Source: Candidatus Gastranaerophilales bacterium (GTDB lineage: Bacteria > Cyanobacteriota > Vampirovibrionia > Gastranaerophilales > Gastranaerophilaceae). Taken from it: a stretch of DNA of 64,000 nt. Where the stretch lies: assembly GCA_944324845.1 (NCBI GenBank), contig CALUXX010000003.1, positions 1 to 64,000 of the forward strand, written 5' to 3'. Positions 48,176-56,259 of the stretch are shown here, piece by piece. The stretch's first letter is position 1; each line of letters starts with the position of its first letter. The notes under the pieces were generated by a model. It did not search any database, had not been told where the DNA came from, and saw only the letters and a program-made list of their open reading frames with translations. Both the position numbers and the translations under genes were made by a program.

Positions 48176-48520
48176 ATGGCAATAAAAATGAACAGCGGAA
48201 ATCAAGATTATTTTAATAGATTACAAAAAAAAGTAGAACAAGCACAATTAGAAAATAAACCTTATGCTCATTATATTCAAAAACAAATTGAATTGTTAGA
48301 AAATGCGCACGATGAATTTGTAGCAAGAGCACAAAAAGAAGGTTATGATTTGAACAACACTAATATTGCTGAAACTGAAATTAAACAATTTTCTGCAATG
48401 CGTGCACTTGCTCAAAAAGCAGGTTTGCCTGTTGAAAAATATGATGAACTGATTAAAAAAGTTCAAATTCGTATATTCGGCGAAGAAAATTATGAAAATC
48501 TTTTTGGTAAAAATTCATAA
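48176..48520 (+). CDS. Small helical hypothetical protein
   Basis: This 114-residue, all-helical, charged protein has no recognised family. It has a good ribosome site (AAAAGAGG) and its own promoter. The pattern is a coiled-coil-like N-terminal half (YFNRLQKKVEQAQLENKPYA, then IQKQIELLENAHDEFVAR), a helix with IKQFSAMRALAQKAG, and a C-terminal IRIFGEENYENLFGKNS. There is no signal peptide or membrane segment. A bidirectional terminator separates it from the next minus-strand gene. It follows the giant protein gene by 101 bases and could be its partner; this is a guess. Confidence 0.65.
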   Translation: MAIKMNSGNQDYFNRLQKKVEQAQLENKPYAHYIQKQIELLENAHDEFVARAQKEGYDLNNTNIAETEIKQFSAMRALAQKAGLPVEKYDELIKKVQIRIFGEENYENLFGKNS

Positions 48521-48542
48521 TTTTTTAAATAATTTTATTCAG

Positions 48543-48579
48543 AACAAAAACCGCAGATATAATATCTGCGGTTTTTGTT
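48543..48579. terminator. Bidirectional terminator
   Basis: ACAAAAACCGCAGATA pairs with TATCTGCGGTTTTTGT around a three-base loop, between convergent genes. Confidence 0.92.
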
Positions 48580-48593
48580 TATCTGATTTTTTA

Positions 48594-49751
48594 TTAGTAT
48601 GCGAAACCTATTTTTATTCCGATAGTTTCTAAATATTTTACTACTTGTTCTTCATTTTTGCATTCATTTAATCTCTTTTTTTGTTCATCTGTTAATGCTT
48701 GTACATGTTCGCATTTATTAGTTACCTCAGCTTTAAATTCATCTAATGTTTGAGTTTGGCGACCGGGTCCAGGTTGTCTGTTTATCCATATTTCGTTATA
48801 AACCTTTACCTCATCTTTATTAGCCTCAACTGGTGTTTCTTTTTCTTTCGGTGCATCAGCTTCTTTTGCTGTTTCTATTTTTTTACCTTTTTTTAATCCG
48901 ATACCATAGTTGTCTTGATTTTTGTGTTGGATTAATTTTGGAGTTTTATCATCTGCCCATTCTAAAGTGTATTGGTTTTCTGAAACGATTTCATAATCAT
49001 TCATTGATACACATTTGTATATAGGCTGACCTTTATCATTTACTCCGATTTTCTTGTACTTGTATTCATGAGCCTCTCCTGATGACTTATCTGTAATTGA
49101 AAATTCATCCGGATTCTTTTCAGTTTCAGAAATAATTTTCAATTTACCTTTGATATCTTTTGTTAAACCACTGGCATCACGACACAACATTTCGTTGCCA
49201 TCTGCACTTGCCCAAGCACCATCTACATTTTCACCAGGTAATGCAGGTGGAAGATTTGGTTTATTAGGATCAGTTGCACCTGGATTAGAGTTATCAGGAT
49301 CATCTGAACCCGGAGCATTTGGAGCAGTTGCGCCTGGAGTTGTTGGATCAGTTGCACCGGGTGTTGTTGGATCGGTTGCGCCTGGTGTTGTTGGATCGGT
49401 TGCGCCTGGTGTTGTTGCAACTTTATCATCATCACCTGAACATTTCTTTAATAACAAAGCAGTACCTACAAGTACAGCACCTACAGCTGCGGCAATAAGA
49501 CCATATTTTCCTGCTTTAGTTTTTGTTAATTTTGTTCCTACCGCTTTTAATTTGTCACCCATTTTTGCAAAGAATCCAGGTTTTTTAGTTGTTTCTTCAA
49601 CCACTTCCGTTGCTGCTTGTGGGGCATATTTTACTTTACTAAAATCAAGTGTTTCAATTACTTTTGTTTGTGGTTTTAACGGTGCTTTTAAACCACCTGT
49701 GTAAACTTTAACATTGTGTAATACTGGTGCATTTACGCCATTTGTTGACAT
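48594..49751 (-). CDS. Membrane-anchored protein with Thr/Pro repeat linker
   Basis: This 385-residue protein has no recognised family. AGGAGG lies before the ATG. An N-terminal cytoplasmic part of about 75 residues includes VLHNVKVYTGGLK (a form of the recurring N-terminal motif). It is followed by a Lys-rich stretch and one membrane helix (AGKYGLIAAAVGAVLVGTAL, about 81-100). A linker of GATDPTTP repeats (about 112-170) follows, then a C-terminal domain (about 175-385) with beta-strand patterns (GAWASADGNEMLCRDA; YKYKKIGVNDKGQPIYKCVS) and a Lys/Glu-rich end. It looks like a one-span anchor with an exported domain on a Pro/Thr spacer. The C-terminal fold is unknown. Confidence 0.7.
   Translation of the reverse strand: MSTNGVNAPVLHNVKVYTGGLKAPLKPQTKVIETLDFSKVKYAPQAATEVVEETTKKPGFFAKMGDKLKAVGTKLTKTKAGKYGLIAAAVGAVLVGTALLLKKCSGDDDKVATTPGATDPTTPGATDPTTPGATDPTTPGATAPNAPGSDDPDNSNPGATDPNKPNLPPALPGENVDGAWASADGNEMLCRDASGLTKDIKGKLKIISETEKNPDEFSITDKSSGEAHEYKYKKIGVNDKGQPIYKCVSMNDYEIVSENQYTLEWADDKTPKLIQHKNQDNYGIGLKKGKKIETAKEADAPKEKETPVEANKDEVKVYNEIWINRQPGPGRQTQTLDEFKAEVTNKCEHVQALTDEQKKRLNECKNEEQVVKYLETIGIKIGFAY
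49325..49418 (-). repeat. 24-bp tandem repeats encoding GATDPTTP
   Basis: Three to four units of eight codons, nearly identical at the DNA level, lie in the linker of the membrane-anchored protein and should vary in number between strains. Confidence 0.85.
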
Positions 49752-49955
49752 AATAAATCCTCCTGTTTCTTTCTATCTTATAATTTGTTATCCCCTATGT
49801 ATTGTTAAAAAATTTCTTCATTTGGAAATTGCCTTTCGTTATATTCGATGTATATACGATTTTAACAATTCGTAATCTTTTTATAAAATCTCCATCAAAC
49901 AGAGTATGTAAAATATCGAAAAAAATAATATACTTATCGTGTGGGTGAGGATTTT

Positions 49956-50390
49956 ATGATTATAAGTAAGAAAAAACGCAATTCAGAAGAATTTAAAAGA
50001 TTATTTTGTACAAAACCTGAAGACAAACAGGAAGATTTAACAAGAGCAGACATCAAACGTATCTTATTAGAAGCGTGTGCAAAAACAGAAAAGCACGTTA
50101 ATAATAGCGACTTTGAAATTGTCGAAGAAGAAGATAATAGTATTGAAATAATTGAAGACAATACAAATGATTTCGAAATCGTAGAAGACAATTATTTTGC
50201 AGATGAGGATGATGATAATTTTTATTTCTGTGAAGACTACGAACCTAATGTTACAGACGAAGAAGTTGCAGAATACATAGTTGAAAATCCAAATGAAGTT
50301 ATTGTAAACTTCCCAATAATTTCTGATATTAAACTTGAAGAAAAATTACCATTTTTCAAATCTATATTATACAAATGTGCAAATGCATAA
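49956..50390 (+). CDS. Small acidic hypothetical protein
   Basis: This 144-residue protein has no recognised family. ATG 49956 is preferred because GTGAGGA precedes it; an in-frame GTG at 49941 overlaps that site. The first 40 residues are basic and helical (KKKRNSEEFKRLF). The middle is very acidic (DFEIVEEEDNSIEIIEDN and FADEDDDNFYFCEDYEPN), and the C-terminus is more hydrophobic (FPIISDIKLEEKLPFFKS). The FEIVE motif occurs twice (DFEIVEEE and DFEIVEDN), a small internal duplication. There is no signal peptide. A terminator follows at 50418. Confidence 0.65.
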   Translation: MIISKKKRNSEEFKRLFCTKPEDKQEDLTRADIKRILLEACAKTEKHVNNSDFEIVEEEDNSIEIIEDNTNDFEIVEDNYFADEDDDNFYFCEDYEPNVTDEEVAEYIVENPNEVIVNFPIISDIKLEEKLPFFKSILYKCANA

Positions 50391-50417
50391 TTTTGTAGAA
50401 TTTATATAAAAAGTTTT

Positions 50418-50446
50418 AAAGCAGTTGAAGGTTATTCAACTGCTTT
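50418..50446 (+). terminator. Intrinsic terminator
   Basis: AAAGCAGTTGAA pairs with TTCAACTGCTTT, loop GGTTA. It follows the acidic-protein gene. Confidence 0.85.
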
Positions 50447-50469
50447 TCGATATTTACAAATTTCTATGT

Positions 50470-50475
50470 TATAAT
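50470..50475 (+). promoter_or_regulatory. Extended -10 of the 70-aa gene
   Basis: TATAAT preceded by TGT; AAAAAGGAG and the ATG follow about 20 bases later. The -35 (TCGATA-like) is weak. Confidence 0.55.
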
Positions 50476-50497
50476 ACAGACAAAAAGGAGATATAAT

Positions 50498-50710
50498 ATG
50501 TTTCAAGTTTACACATCAACTGACAAATCAGAATTATCTAAAAATCTTATAGGTGAATTCAAAGAATGGGATGACGCTATGGACTGTGCAGAACAAGCAA
50601 TCGAGGGTAAAAAAGGTATCAGATACATAGTTGAAGAAACTAACGGAACTGTAAACAGCTATGGAGAACAAATTCCAACTGTTGTTGCAGAAAGCGATTT
50701 CACTGAGTAG
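50498..50710 (+). CDS. Small conserved-looking hypothetical protein
   Basis: This 70-residue protein has a strong ribosome site (AAAAAGGAG) and an extended -10 promoter. The sequence FQVYTSTDKSELSKNLIGEF then DDAMDCAEQAIEGKKGIRYI and YIVEETNGTVNSYGEQIP suggests a small mixed alpha/beta domain with an amphipathic helix and an edge strand. I do not recognise a named family. There is no signal peptide or membrane segment. It is monocistronic, facing the HxlR gene across a bidirectional terminator. Confidence 0.65.
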   Translation: MFQVYTSTDKSELSKNLIGEFKEWDDAMDCAEQAIEGKKGIRYIVEETNGTVNSYGEQIPTVVAESDFTE

Positions 50711-50741
50711 TTTGAACTATAATTTAAAATTTTTATAAATG

Positions 50742-50773
50742 AAAAACGAACCTAGACTTATTGGTTCGTTTTC
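50742..50773. terminator. Bidirectional terminator
   Basis: AAAACGAACC pairs with GGTTCGTTTT around a ten-base loop. It overlaps the end of the HxlR-type gene and ends the 70-aa gene. Confidence 0.85.
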
Positions 50774-51108
50774 ATTTTTTCCACTAATTTAACATATTTT
50801 TTATAATCTTTACCCCAAACAGACATTGCATCAATAACTTCTTTCAAACTATAACCAATATCTGTTAATGAGTATTCAACTTTGGGAGGAATTTGATCAT
50901 AAACTTTTCTTTCGACCAACCCTAAGGCTTCCATATCTCTTAATTTTGTTGTTAAGACTTTTTGTGTAATTCCGCCTACCGCTTTTTTAAGTTCACAAAA
51001 ACGCTTTGTACCTGTTAAAAGTTCTCTTATGATAAGAACTTTCCATCTGCAACCTAGCATTTTTAGGGTTGTTTCGACAGGACATTTTGGCAAATCTTTA
51101 GAATTCAT
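50758..51108 (-). CDS. HxlR-family winged-helix regulator
   Basis: This 116-residue DNA-binding protein is of HxlR type. CPVETTLKMLGCRWKVLIIR near residue 9 carries the conserved N-terminal Cys and the W-x-x-x-I-I-R helix. The winged helix continues with ELLTGTKRFCELKKAVGGIT, QKVLTTKLRDMEALGLVER and VEYSLTDIGYSLKEVIDAM. Such regulators often sense electrophiles or redox state through the N-terminal Cys. The gene is divergent from the type III-like ATPase gene, with 145 bases between starts. It might therefore regulate that gene, but no operator is seen. Usual size for the family. Confidence 0.92.
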   Translation of the reverse strand: MNSKDLPKCPVETTLKMLGCRWKVLIIRELLTGTKRFCELKKAVGGITQKVLTTKLRDMEALGLVERKVYDQIPPKVEYSLTDIGYSLKEVIDAMSVWGKDYKKYVKLVEKMKTNQ

Positions 51109-51219
51109 TTCTACTCCGTTTACTAAATCTATTCAAATCTTACCAAAATATTTAAAATAGTGCAAAAGTATTTTATTTATTAAATTTCCACCAAAAATAT
51201 AAGCGATTACTTAATAAAA

Positions 51220-51247
51220 TTGATAAGGTTAAAAATTTTGTTATAAT
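51220..51247 (+). promoter_or_regulatory. Promoter of the SctN/FliI-type ATPase gene
   Basis: TTGATA at 51220-51225, a 16-base spacer and TATAAT at 51242-51247 with TGT upstream (extended -10). Transcription would begin at about 51254, the A of the ATG, so the mRNA may be leaderless. Confidence 0.6.
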
Positions 51248-51253
51248 AAAAAT

Positions 51254-52600
51254 ATGGATGATTTCAATAAAGAAAGTCTTGAATTAATAAAACAAAACGT
51301 TAGAGAAAAACTTGCAAATACAGAATTATACACTTTTAAAGGCACTGTATCAAAACTATTAGGACTAACAGTAGAAGTTAAATTACCTGGCTTAAAAATA
51401 GGTGATTTATGTTATATCGAAAACTATGCAGGAGAACTTAAACCGGCAGAAGTTCAGGCATTTAAAGGTGAAGTTGCACAATTATCATTATTACTTGACG
51501 GTAATGGAATTGGGCAAGGAAGTTTAGTAACAACAACCAGACGCCCAATCACAATTCCTGTAGGTGATTTTTTATTAGGGCGACTAATTGACCCATTAGG
51601 AAACCCGATTGATGGGAAACCATTAGATACAACAAATGCACTTTGGAAAGAAATTGAAGGACCTCCACCCGGACCGTTTGAAAGACCGATTATAACAGAA
51701 CAATTCTCGACAGGTGTTAGAGCAATAGATGGTTGTATGACAATGGGTTGCGGACAACGTTTGGGCTTATTTGCAGGATCTGGAGTTGGTAAAAGTACAC
51801 TTTTGGGTATGATTGCAAGAAACTCAGATGCTGATGTAAACGTAGTTGCGCTAATCGGAGAACGTGGTCGTGAAGTTAAAGAATTTGTTGAAGATGCACT
51901 TGGTGAATATGGTATGTCAAAATCAGTTTTGGTATGTTCAACAGGTGATCAACCTCCATTGATTAGACAAAAAGCACTTCTTACCGCAACAGCAGTTTGC
52001 GAATATTTTAGAGATCAAGGGAAAAAAGTTTTCCTTATGACAGATACTGTTACACGTTGTGCAATGGCGGGACGTGAAGTTGGCTTATCGCTTGGAGAAC
52101 CGCCTACAATGAAAGGTTATCCGCCATCCATATTTTCTTGGTTACAAAAAGTTTTAGAACGTGCAGGAAATAGCCCGAGAGGTTCTATTACAGCTTTATA
52201 CACCGTACTTATGGAAGGTGATGATATTTCTGACCCTATCGTTGATATTGTGCGTGGTATTGTTGACGGACACATATTCTTATCAAGAAAAGTTGCAGAA
52301 TCAAACCACTATCCTGCTATTGATGTTTTAGGAAGTATTTCCCGTTTGATGAGTGCTATCGCTTCACCTGAACATAAAAAAGCTGCAGGTAAATTAAGAG
52401 CAATTATGTCACTATATAGAGAAAACAAAGATTTGATTGACGTTGGTATGTATCAGCCGGGTTCTAACCCTAAACTTGATACTGCGATTGAAATGATGCC
52501 TAAAATTAATGCCTTCTTACAACAAAGAACCGATGATAGCGTAACTATGGAAGGTACAATTAATCAATTAATTGAGATGATGCAAAATGTAGAAATTTAA
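51254..52600 (+). CDS. Type III secretion/flagellar export ATPase (SctN/FliI family)
   Basis: This 448-residue hexameric ATPase unfolds substrates at a type III export gate. The N-terminal beta domain (about 25-95) is followed by the F1-beta-like core. Family motifs are present: Walker A GSGVGKST at 175-182, VALIGERGREVKEFVEDALG at about 198-217 with catalytic Glu203, LMTDTVTRCAMAGREVGL (Walker B), GEPPTMKGYPPS, and DGHIFLSRKVAESNHYPAIDVLGSISR. The core is intact, so it should be active. There is no ribosome site and the promoter -10 ends seven bases upstream, suggesting a leaderless message. No rod, ring, hook, needle or stator gene is visible nearby. A soluble SctV/FlhA domain is encoded 1.4 kb away on the opposite strand. 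Flagellar or non-flagellar origin cannot be decided here. Confidence 0.95.
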   Translation: MDDFNKESLELIKQNVREKLANTELYTFKGTVSKLLGLTVEVKLPGLKIGDLCYIENYAGELKPAEVQAFKGEVAQLSLLLDGNGIGQGSLVTTTRRPITIPVGDFLLGRLIDPLGNPIDGKPLDTTNALWKEIEGPPPGPFERPIITEQFSTGVRAIDGCMTMGCGQRLGLFAGSGVGKSTLLGMIARNSDADVNVVALIGERGREVKEFVEDALGEYGMSKSVLVCSTGDQPPLIRQKALLTATAVCEYFRDQGKKVFLMTDTVTRCAMAGREVGLSLGEPPTMKGYPPSIFSWLQKVLERAGNSPRGSITALYTVLMEGDDISDPIVDIVRGIVDGHIFLSRKVAESNHYPAIDVLGSISRLMSAIASPEHKKAAGKLRAIMSLYRENKDLIDVGMYQPGSNPKLDTAIEMMPKINAFLQQRTDDSVTMEGTINQLIEMMQNVEI

Positions 52601-52665
52601 TATTGAGTAAAAGATACTTTAAAAAGGTCATGCAATACTCTTATTTTATGATACAATCTTTAGGA

Positions 52666-53985
52666 ATGAAGTATTTTATTAAATTAACATTACTTTTAAT
52701 ATTCACCGGATTTACACTAAACACTGCACAAGCAGAAGTTTTAGACGGGTATGATAAAGATTTGCTAAATTCCCCTCAAGCAAATGAAATTACCCTGCAA
52801 ACGCAAAATAATTCATTATTTAATAATAGTGCTAAATCTGATTTATTTAACCTATCCGAAAATAAACAAAAAGATTCTCAAAATTTGGAAGACGATGTAA
52901 TAAACAACACTGAATTTGAATTTGAGTTTTTCAAAATGTTTGACAAAGATAACGATAATGTTATTGATGAAGACACGATGATAGGAAAAGTTCTTCATAG
53001 CAAAATTGTTAGAACAGATGTTCCTTCTTATTTATTCAAAGATAAATTAACTCATAAATTCAAAGAAGGTAATCCTATTCATAAAGTACAGATGTATGGT
53101 GTTTATCGAGGTTCAATAGGCGGAATTTTTAATGGAAACGTATATTCTACCGAATACGAAAACCTATCAACACAAGTCGGTGTTATCGGTTCTTTTAAAA
53201 ACCCTGATTATATGTTCAAATTCTCTATTAACCCGATTCAAACATCAGGAAATTACTTTGACCAATTTATATCAAATGCCTACATAGTTAACACAAGTAT
53301 TCCTAACCATCAAATTGTTGCAGGTTATTCAAGAGCACAAATAGGTATGGAAGGCGGAAAATCATCACAAATTTTGCCATTTGTCGCTCGTTCACAAATT
53401 GCAAGAAATTTTGGAAACGTAAAAACCTTATCAGTAAAAGTTATCGGAAATTATCAATATCTTGACTATAACTTCTCTGTTGGCAGCTCAGGAAGATATA
53501 TTACAAGCGGAATGCCGGGTGCTGAATTTAACGGTTGGGTTAACTTTAAACCACTTGGAGATACTAAATCAAAAAAATATGGAAAAGTAACTATCGGTGG
53601 TGGTTTTAACGGTGGGCATAATCAAATTGATTATGGTGTCGGAACTGTTTATGTTGGTTACAATCACAAAAAATTATGGACAAATTTTGAAGCTGCAATC
53701 GCTGATGGTTACAACGGTTCAAATGGAGTTAGTGCAAACAAAGCATGTGGTTATGCAGCTACTGTCGGATGGAAATTCACACCTCATTGGCAACTTATCG
53801 GACGTATTGACCAATTTGACCCTAATAGAGATGTTTCTAATGATTTAAGACGTGAATATACTGCAGGTATTAACTGGTTTATTAAAGGACAAGCTCTAAG
53901 AGTTATTCTAAACTATGTTTATTGCCAAAACCAAAGTTCCCCTGATAGCCACAAACTTATACTGGCTACGCAAATCTTGATATAA
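52666..53985 (+). CDS. Outer-membrane beta-barrel protein with EF-hand-like loop
   Basis: ATG 52666 is chosen as the first codon of a clean signal peptide (KYFIKLTLLLIFTGF, cleavage after AQA). The frame extends to a TTG at 52603, three bases after the ATPase stop, so a longer start is possible. After an Asn/Asp-rich linker, FDKDNDNVIDED forms an EF-hand-like loop (the last ligand position is Thr, not Glu). From about residue 125 the protein is beta-rich, with alternating strands (VQMYGVYRGSIGGIF; NAYIVNTSIPNHQIVAGYSR; LRVILNYVYCQNQ). This is consistent with a porin-like outer-membrane barrel of about 16-18 strands. It follows the ATPase in the same transcript and ends two bases from the convergent SctV-like gene. 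Confidence 0.78.
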   Translation: MKYFIKLTLLLIFTGFTLNTAQAEVLDGYDKDLLNSPQANEITLQTQNNSLFNNSAKSDLFNLSENKQKDSQNLEDDVINNTEFEFEFFKMFDKDNDNVIDEDTMIGKVLHSKIVRTDVPSYLFKDKLTHKFKEGNPIHKVQMYGVYRGSIGGIFNGNVYSTEYENLSTQVGVIGSFKNPDYMFKFSINPIQTSGNYFDQFISNAYIVNTSIPNHQIVAGYSRAQIGMEGGKSSQILPFVARSQIARNFGNVKTLSVKVIGNYQYLDYNFSVGSSGRYITSGMPGAEFNGWVNFKPLGDTKSKKYGKVTIGGGFNGGHNQIDYGVGTVYVGYNHKKLWTNFEAAIADGYNGSNGVSANKACGYAATVGWKFTPHWQLIGRIDQFDPNRDVSNDLRREYTAGINWFIKGQALRVILNYVYCQNQSSPDSHKLILATQILI

Positions 53986-53987
53986 GT

Positions 53988-55472
53988 CTAAATTTCTCCA
54001 AGACTTTCCACTCGATACATACAACCTAGTTCTTCATGGGCCAAAACAGTTACATCTTTAATATACAAAGAAAGTAGTGTGAAGAATATTTGTCTGTAAT
54101 CCATCGGAACAACTAAAACTAAATTGTGAATTTTTAATTTTTTCATCTTCTTACTAATTTTATTAGCAAGTTTTTCTGCTAAAGTACCATCTATTTTGAT
54201 AAGACTATCTTCACTTTCATCACATCCTAAAACTATATCTGAATATGTTTTTTCGGATAATTCAAATGCACTTATAGATTCACCATCTTCATTAACATAA
54301 GGTTTGCAAACCTGTCTTGAAAGTGATAAACGAATTTTATTCAAAATATCAGCCTTACCGCCTTCTTCTGCAAAATCATTTATCTTTTCAAAAATATATG
54401 TAATATTTCTAATTGAAACCTTTTCCTTTATTAAACTTGATAAAAGATACTTGATATCTGAATAAGTTAACAAATCAGGAATAATATTTTCTATTAAAAA
54501 CTCATTTTCTTTTTCGACAACTTCTAAATACTTATCTATATCTTCATAATCTAGTAAATCATCAACATATTTCACTGCAACATATTCTAACGCTTTTGAT
54601 ATATATTCAGAAACAGTTAAACCTTTTTGCCAAAAATCTTTTGCTTTATCTTTTTCTATCCATATAACTTTTCTATCAGTAATTTCATCAACTGCATTTA
54701 CAGAATTCTTAATTTTATGTTCAGTATGAAGCTCATCTGCATAAAACATCAAAGAATTTGGAACAACTCCGCCGGTAAAAACTTCCATCCCTCTTATTCT
54801 AATGCTAAATTCACAAGGATTTAAGTTTTCATCATCTTTGAATACAACTTTGGGAATTACGTATCCATATTTTTCTGTTATGTACAGTCTTGATTTCACG
54901 GTTTCTGCAATCAAATCGTCTTCGTAATCCGTATTTCTATCAGAATCCACAAGACCTAAAAGTTCTTCACTCAAATAAATTGTCAACTTTTCTTCATGTA
55001 ACTTGGAATACATTAAATCAGGCGAAGTTGCTTTATTAAGCTGAACTTTTAAATCCTCCAATTCTTTTAACCCTGCTGAAATTTTATCATTTAATTTTTT
55101 TCTTGAAACAGAAGCAGGTGCTTCTCCTTCTATTTCAGCTTTAATTTTATTTATGCTTTCTTTACGAATTCTAATTTTTTCCTGTAAATCGACACACTTT
55201 TCATACTCATTCATTTTAGGTGAAAGCATTTTCTCCATTTGGCTTTTAAAATCAGAAATATTAATTATGTCAGAATCTGAGGAACTGTCAGATTTTACCT
55301 CTCTCATAAATATACAATTCAGTTGAGAACCGGTTTCATCATCTTCTACATCATGCATACTGTACAATTCCCAACCGTTCATTGACATTTCATTCAGCAA
55401 ATTCTGCAAATCCTGTGCTTCGCTTGCTGAACAGGTTTTGATTACATATTCCATTCTATTTTTTCTGAACAT
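53988..55472 (-). CDS. Soluble SctV/FlhA cytoplasmic domain fused to DUF4177-like domain
   Basis: This 494-residue protein has an N-terminal DUF4177-like domain (about 7-58, MEYVIKTCSASEAQ then NGWELYSMHDV) and a coiled-coil linker (about 85-150). About 330 residues then match the cytoplasmic domain of type III export-gate proteins FlhA/SctV: GYVIPKVVFKD, FSIRIRGMEVFTGGVVP, VIWIEKDKAKDFW, VENI-type DLLTYSDIKYLLSSLIKEKV, SIRNITYIFEK, LNKIRLSLSRQVC, and a last VTVLAHEELGCMYRVESLG. All membrane helices of a normal export gate are absent. Its ribosome site AAAGGA overlaps the udp stop codon, so translation is coupled within the bamA-ompH-udp operon. It is convergent with the barrel gene, with two bases between the stops. 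Confidence 0.8.
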   Translation of the reverse strand: MFRKNRMEYVIKTCSASEAQDLQNLLNEMSMNGWELYSMHDVEDDETGSQLNCIFMREVKSDSSSDSDIINISDFKSQMEKMLSPKMNEYEKCVDLQEKIRIRKESINKIKAEIEGEAPASVSRKKLNDKISAGLKELEDLKVQLNKATSPDLMYSKLHEEKLTIYLSEELLGLVDSDRNTDYEDDLIAETVKSRLYITEKYGYVIPKVVFKDDENLNPCEFSIRIRGMEVFTGGVVPNSLMFYADELHTEHKIKNSVNAVDEITDRKVIWIEKDKAKDFWQKGLTVSEYISKALEYVAVKYVDDLLDYEDIDKYLEVVEKENEFLIENIIPDLLTYSDIKYLLSSLIKEKVSIRNITYIFEKINDFAEEGGKADILNKIRLSLSRQVCKPYVNEDGESISAFELSEKTYSDIVLGCDESEDSLIKIDGTLAEKLANKISKKMKKLKIHNLVLVVPMDYRQIFFTLLSLYIKDVTVLAHEELGCMYRVESLGEI

Positions 55473-55475
55473 AAA

Positions 55476-56234
55476 TTATCCTTTTAATATTTTAATTGCC
55501 TCAATAGCAGTTTTTATTGCTTTTTCGGTATCGTGCACAATAGGATTTTCCATATTGGCTTTTTCTCTTTCTTGATTACCAACAGTCAAGAATACTGAAC
55601 CAACTTTCACTTTCAAATAACTTGCAACAACAAATAATGCAGCTGATTCCATTTCAGAAGCCAAGCAACCCAATCTCTTCCACGCTTCCCATTTATTTAA
55701 AAGTTCATAACTTACAGGTTTCGTTTCCGGAGAATGCTGACCATAGAAAGAATCTTTACACTGAACTACTCCGGTATGATATGAATATCCGAGTTTTTTT
55801 GCCGCTTGTACTAAAGCATTTGATACATCTAAATTAGCTACCGCAGGAAATTCTATCGGAGCATACTCTCTTGTTGTTCCTTCCATTCTAATCGCACCTG
55901 TTGCAATTACAATATCGCCGCCTTTTACATCTAATTGCATACCGCCACAAGTACCAACTCTTATAAACGTTTTTGCCCCAACATTAACTAATTCTTCCAA
56001 TGCGATAGAAGCAGATGCTCCACCTATACCGGTTGATGTTACACTAACCTTTTCTCCATCCAAATATCCGGTATAGGTTACAAATTCTCGATTATCTGCT
56101 ATCAACTTCGCATCTTCAAAATATTCAGCAATTTTCTTACATCTTTTAGGATCACCAGGCAATATCACGTACTCGCCAACATCACCTTCTTTTAAACCTA
56201 TATGATATTGAACTCCATTTTCTGAATATTTCAT
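55476..56234 (-). CDS. udp: Uridine phosphorylase
   Basis: This cytoplasmic nucleoside phosphorylase splits uridine with phosphate into uracil and ribose-1-phosphate. At 252 residues it has the usual length and the PNP/UDP fold. Motifs are [20 protein letters not shown] at 9-28, [20 protein letters not shown] near 90-98 with the phosphate-binding Arg/Thr, [27 protein letters not shown] with the ribose-binding Glu, and VGNQERE. The uridine-type QCKDSFY and MESAALF features favour Udp over DeoD. It lies between ompH and the SctV-like gene. Operon company with envelope genes is odd but carries no clear functional meaning. Confidence 0.9.
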   Translation of the reverse strand: MKYSENGVQYHIGLKEGDVGEYVILPGDPKRCKKIAEYFEDAKLIADNREFVTYTGYLDGEKVSVTSTGIGGASASIALEELVNVGAKTFIRVGTCGGMQLDVKGGDIVIATGAIRMEGTTREYAPIEFPAVANLDVSNALVQAAKKLGYSYHTGVVQCKDSFYGQHSPETKPVSYELLNKWEAWKRLGCLASEMESAALFVVASYLKVKVGSVFLTVGNQEREKANMENPIVHDTEKAIKTAIEAIKILKG

Positions 56235-56259
56235 AAAGACCCCTTCTTTTTATGCTAAA

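Noticed and set aside
52603-52665. TTG start for the barrel gene
   Set aside because: It has no ribosome site; ATG 52666 gives a clean signal peptide. Not excluded, since coupling to the ATPase stop is possible.
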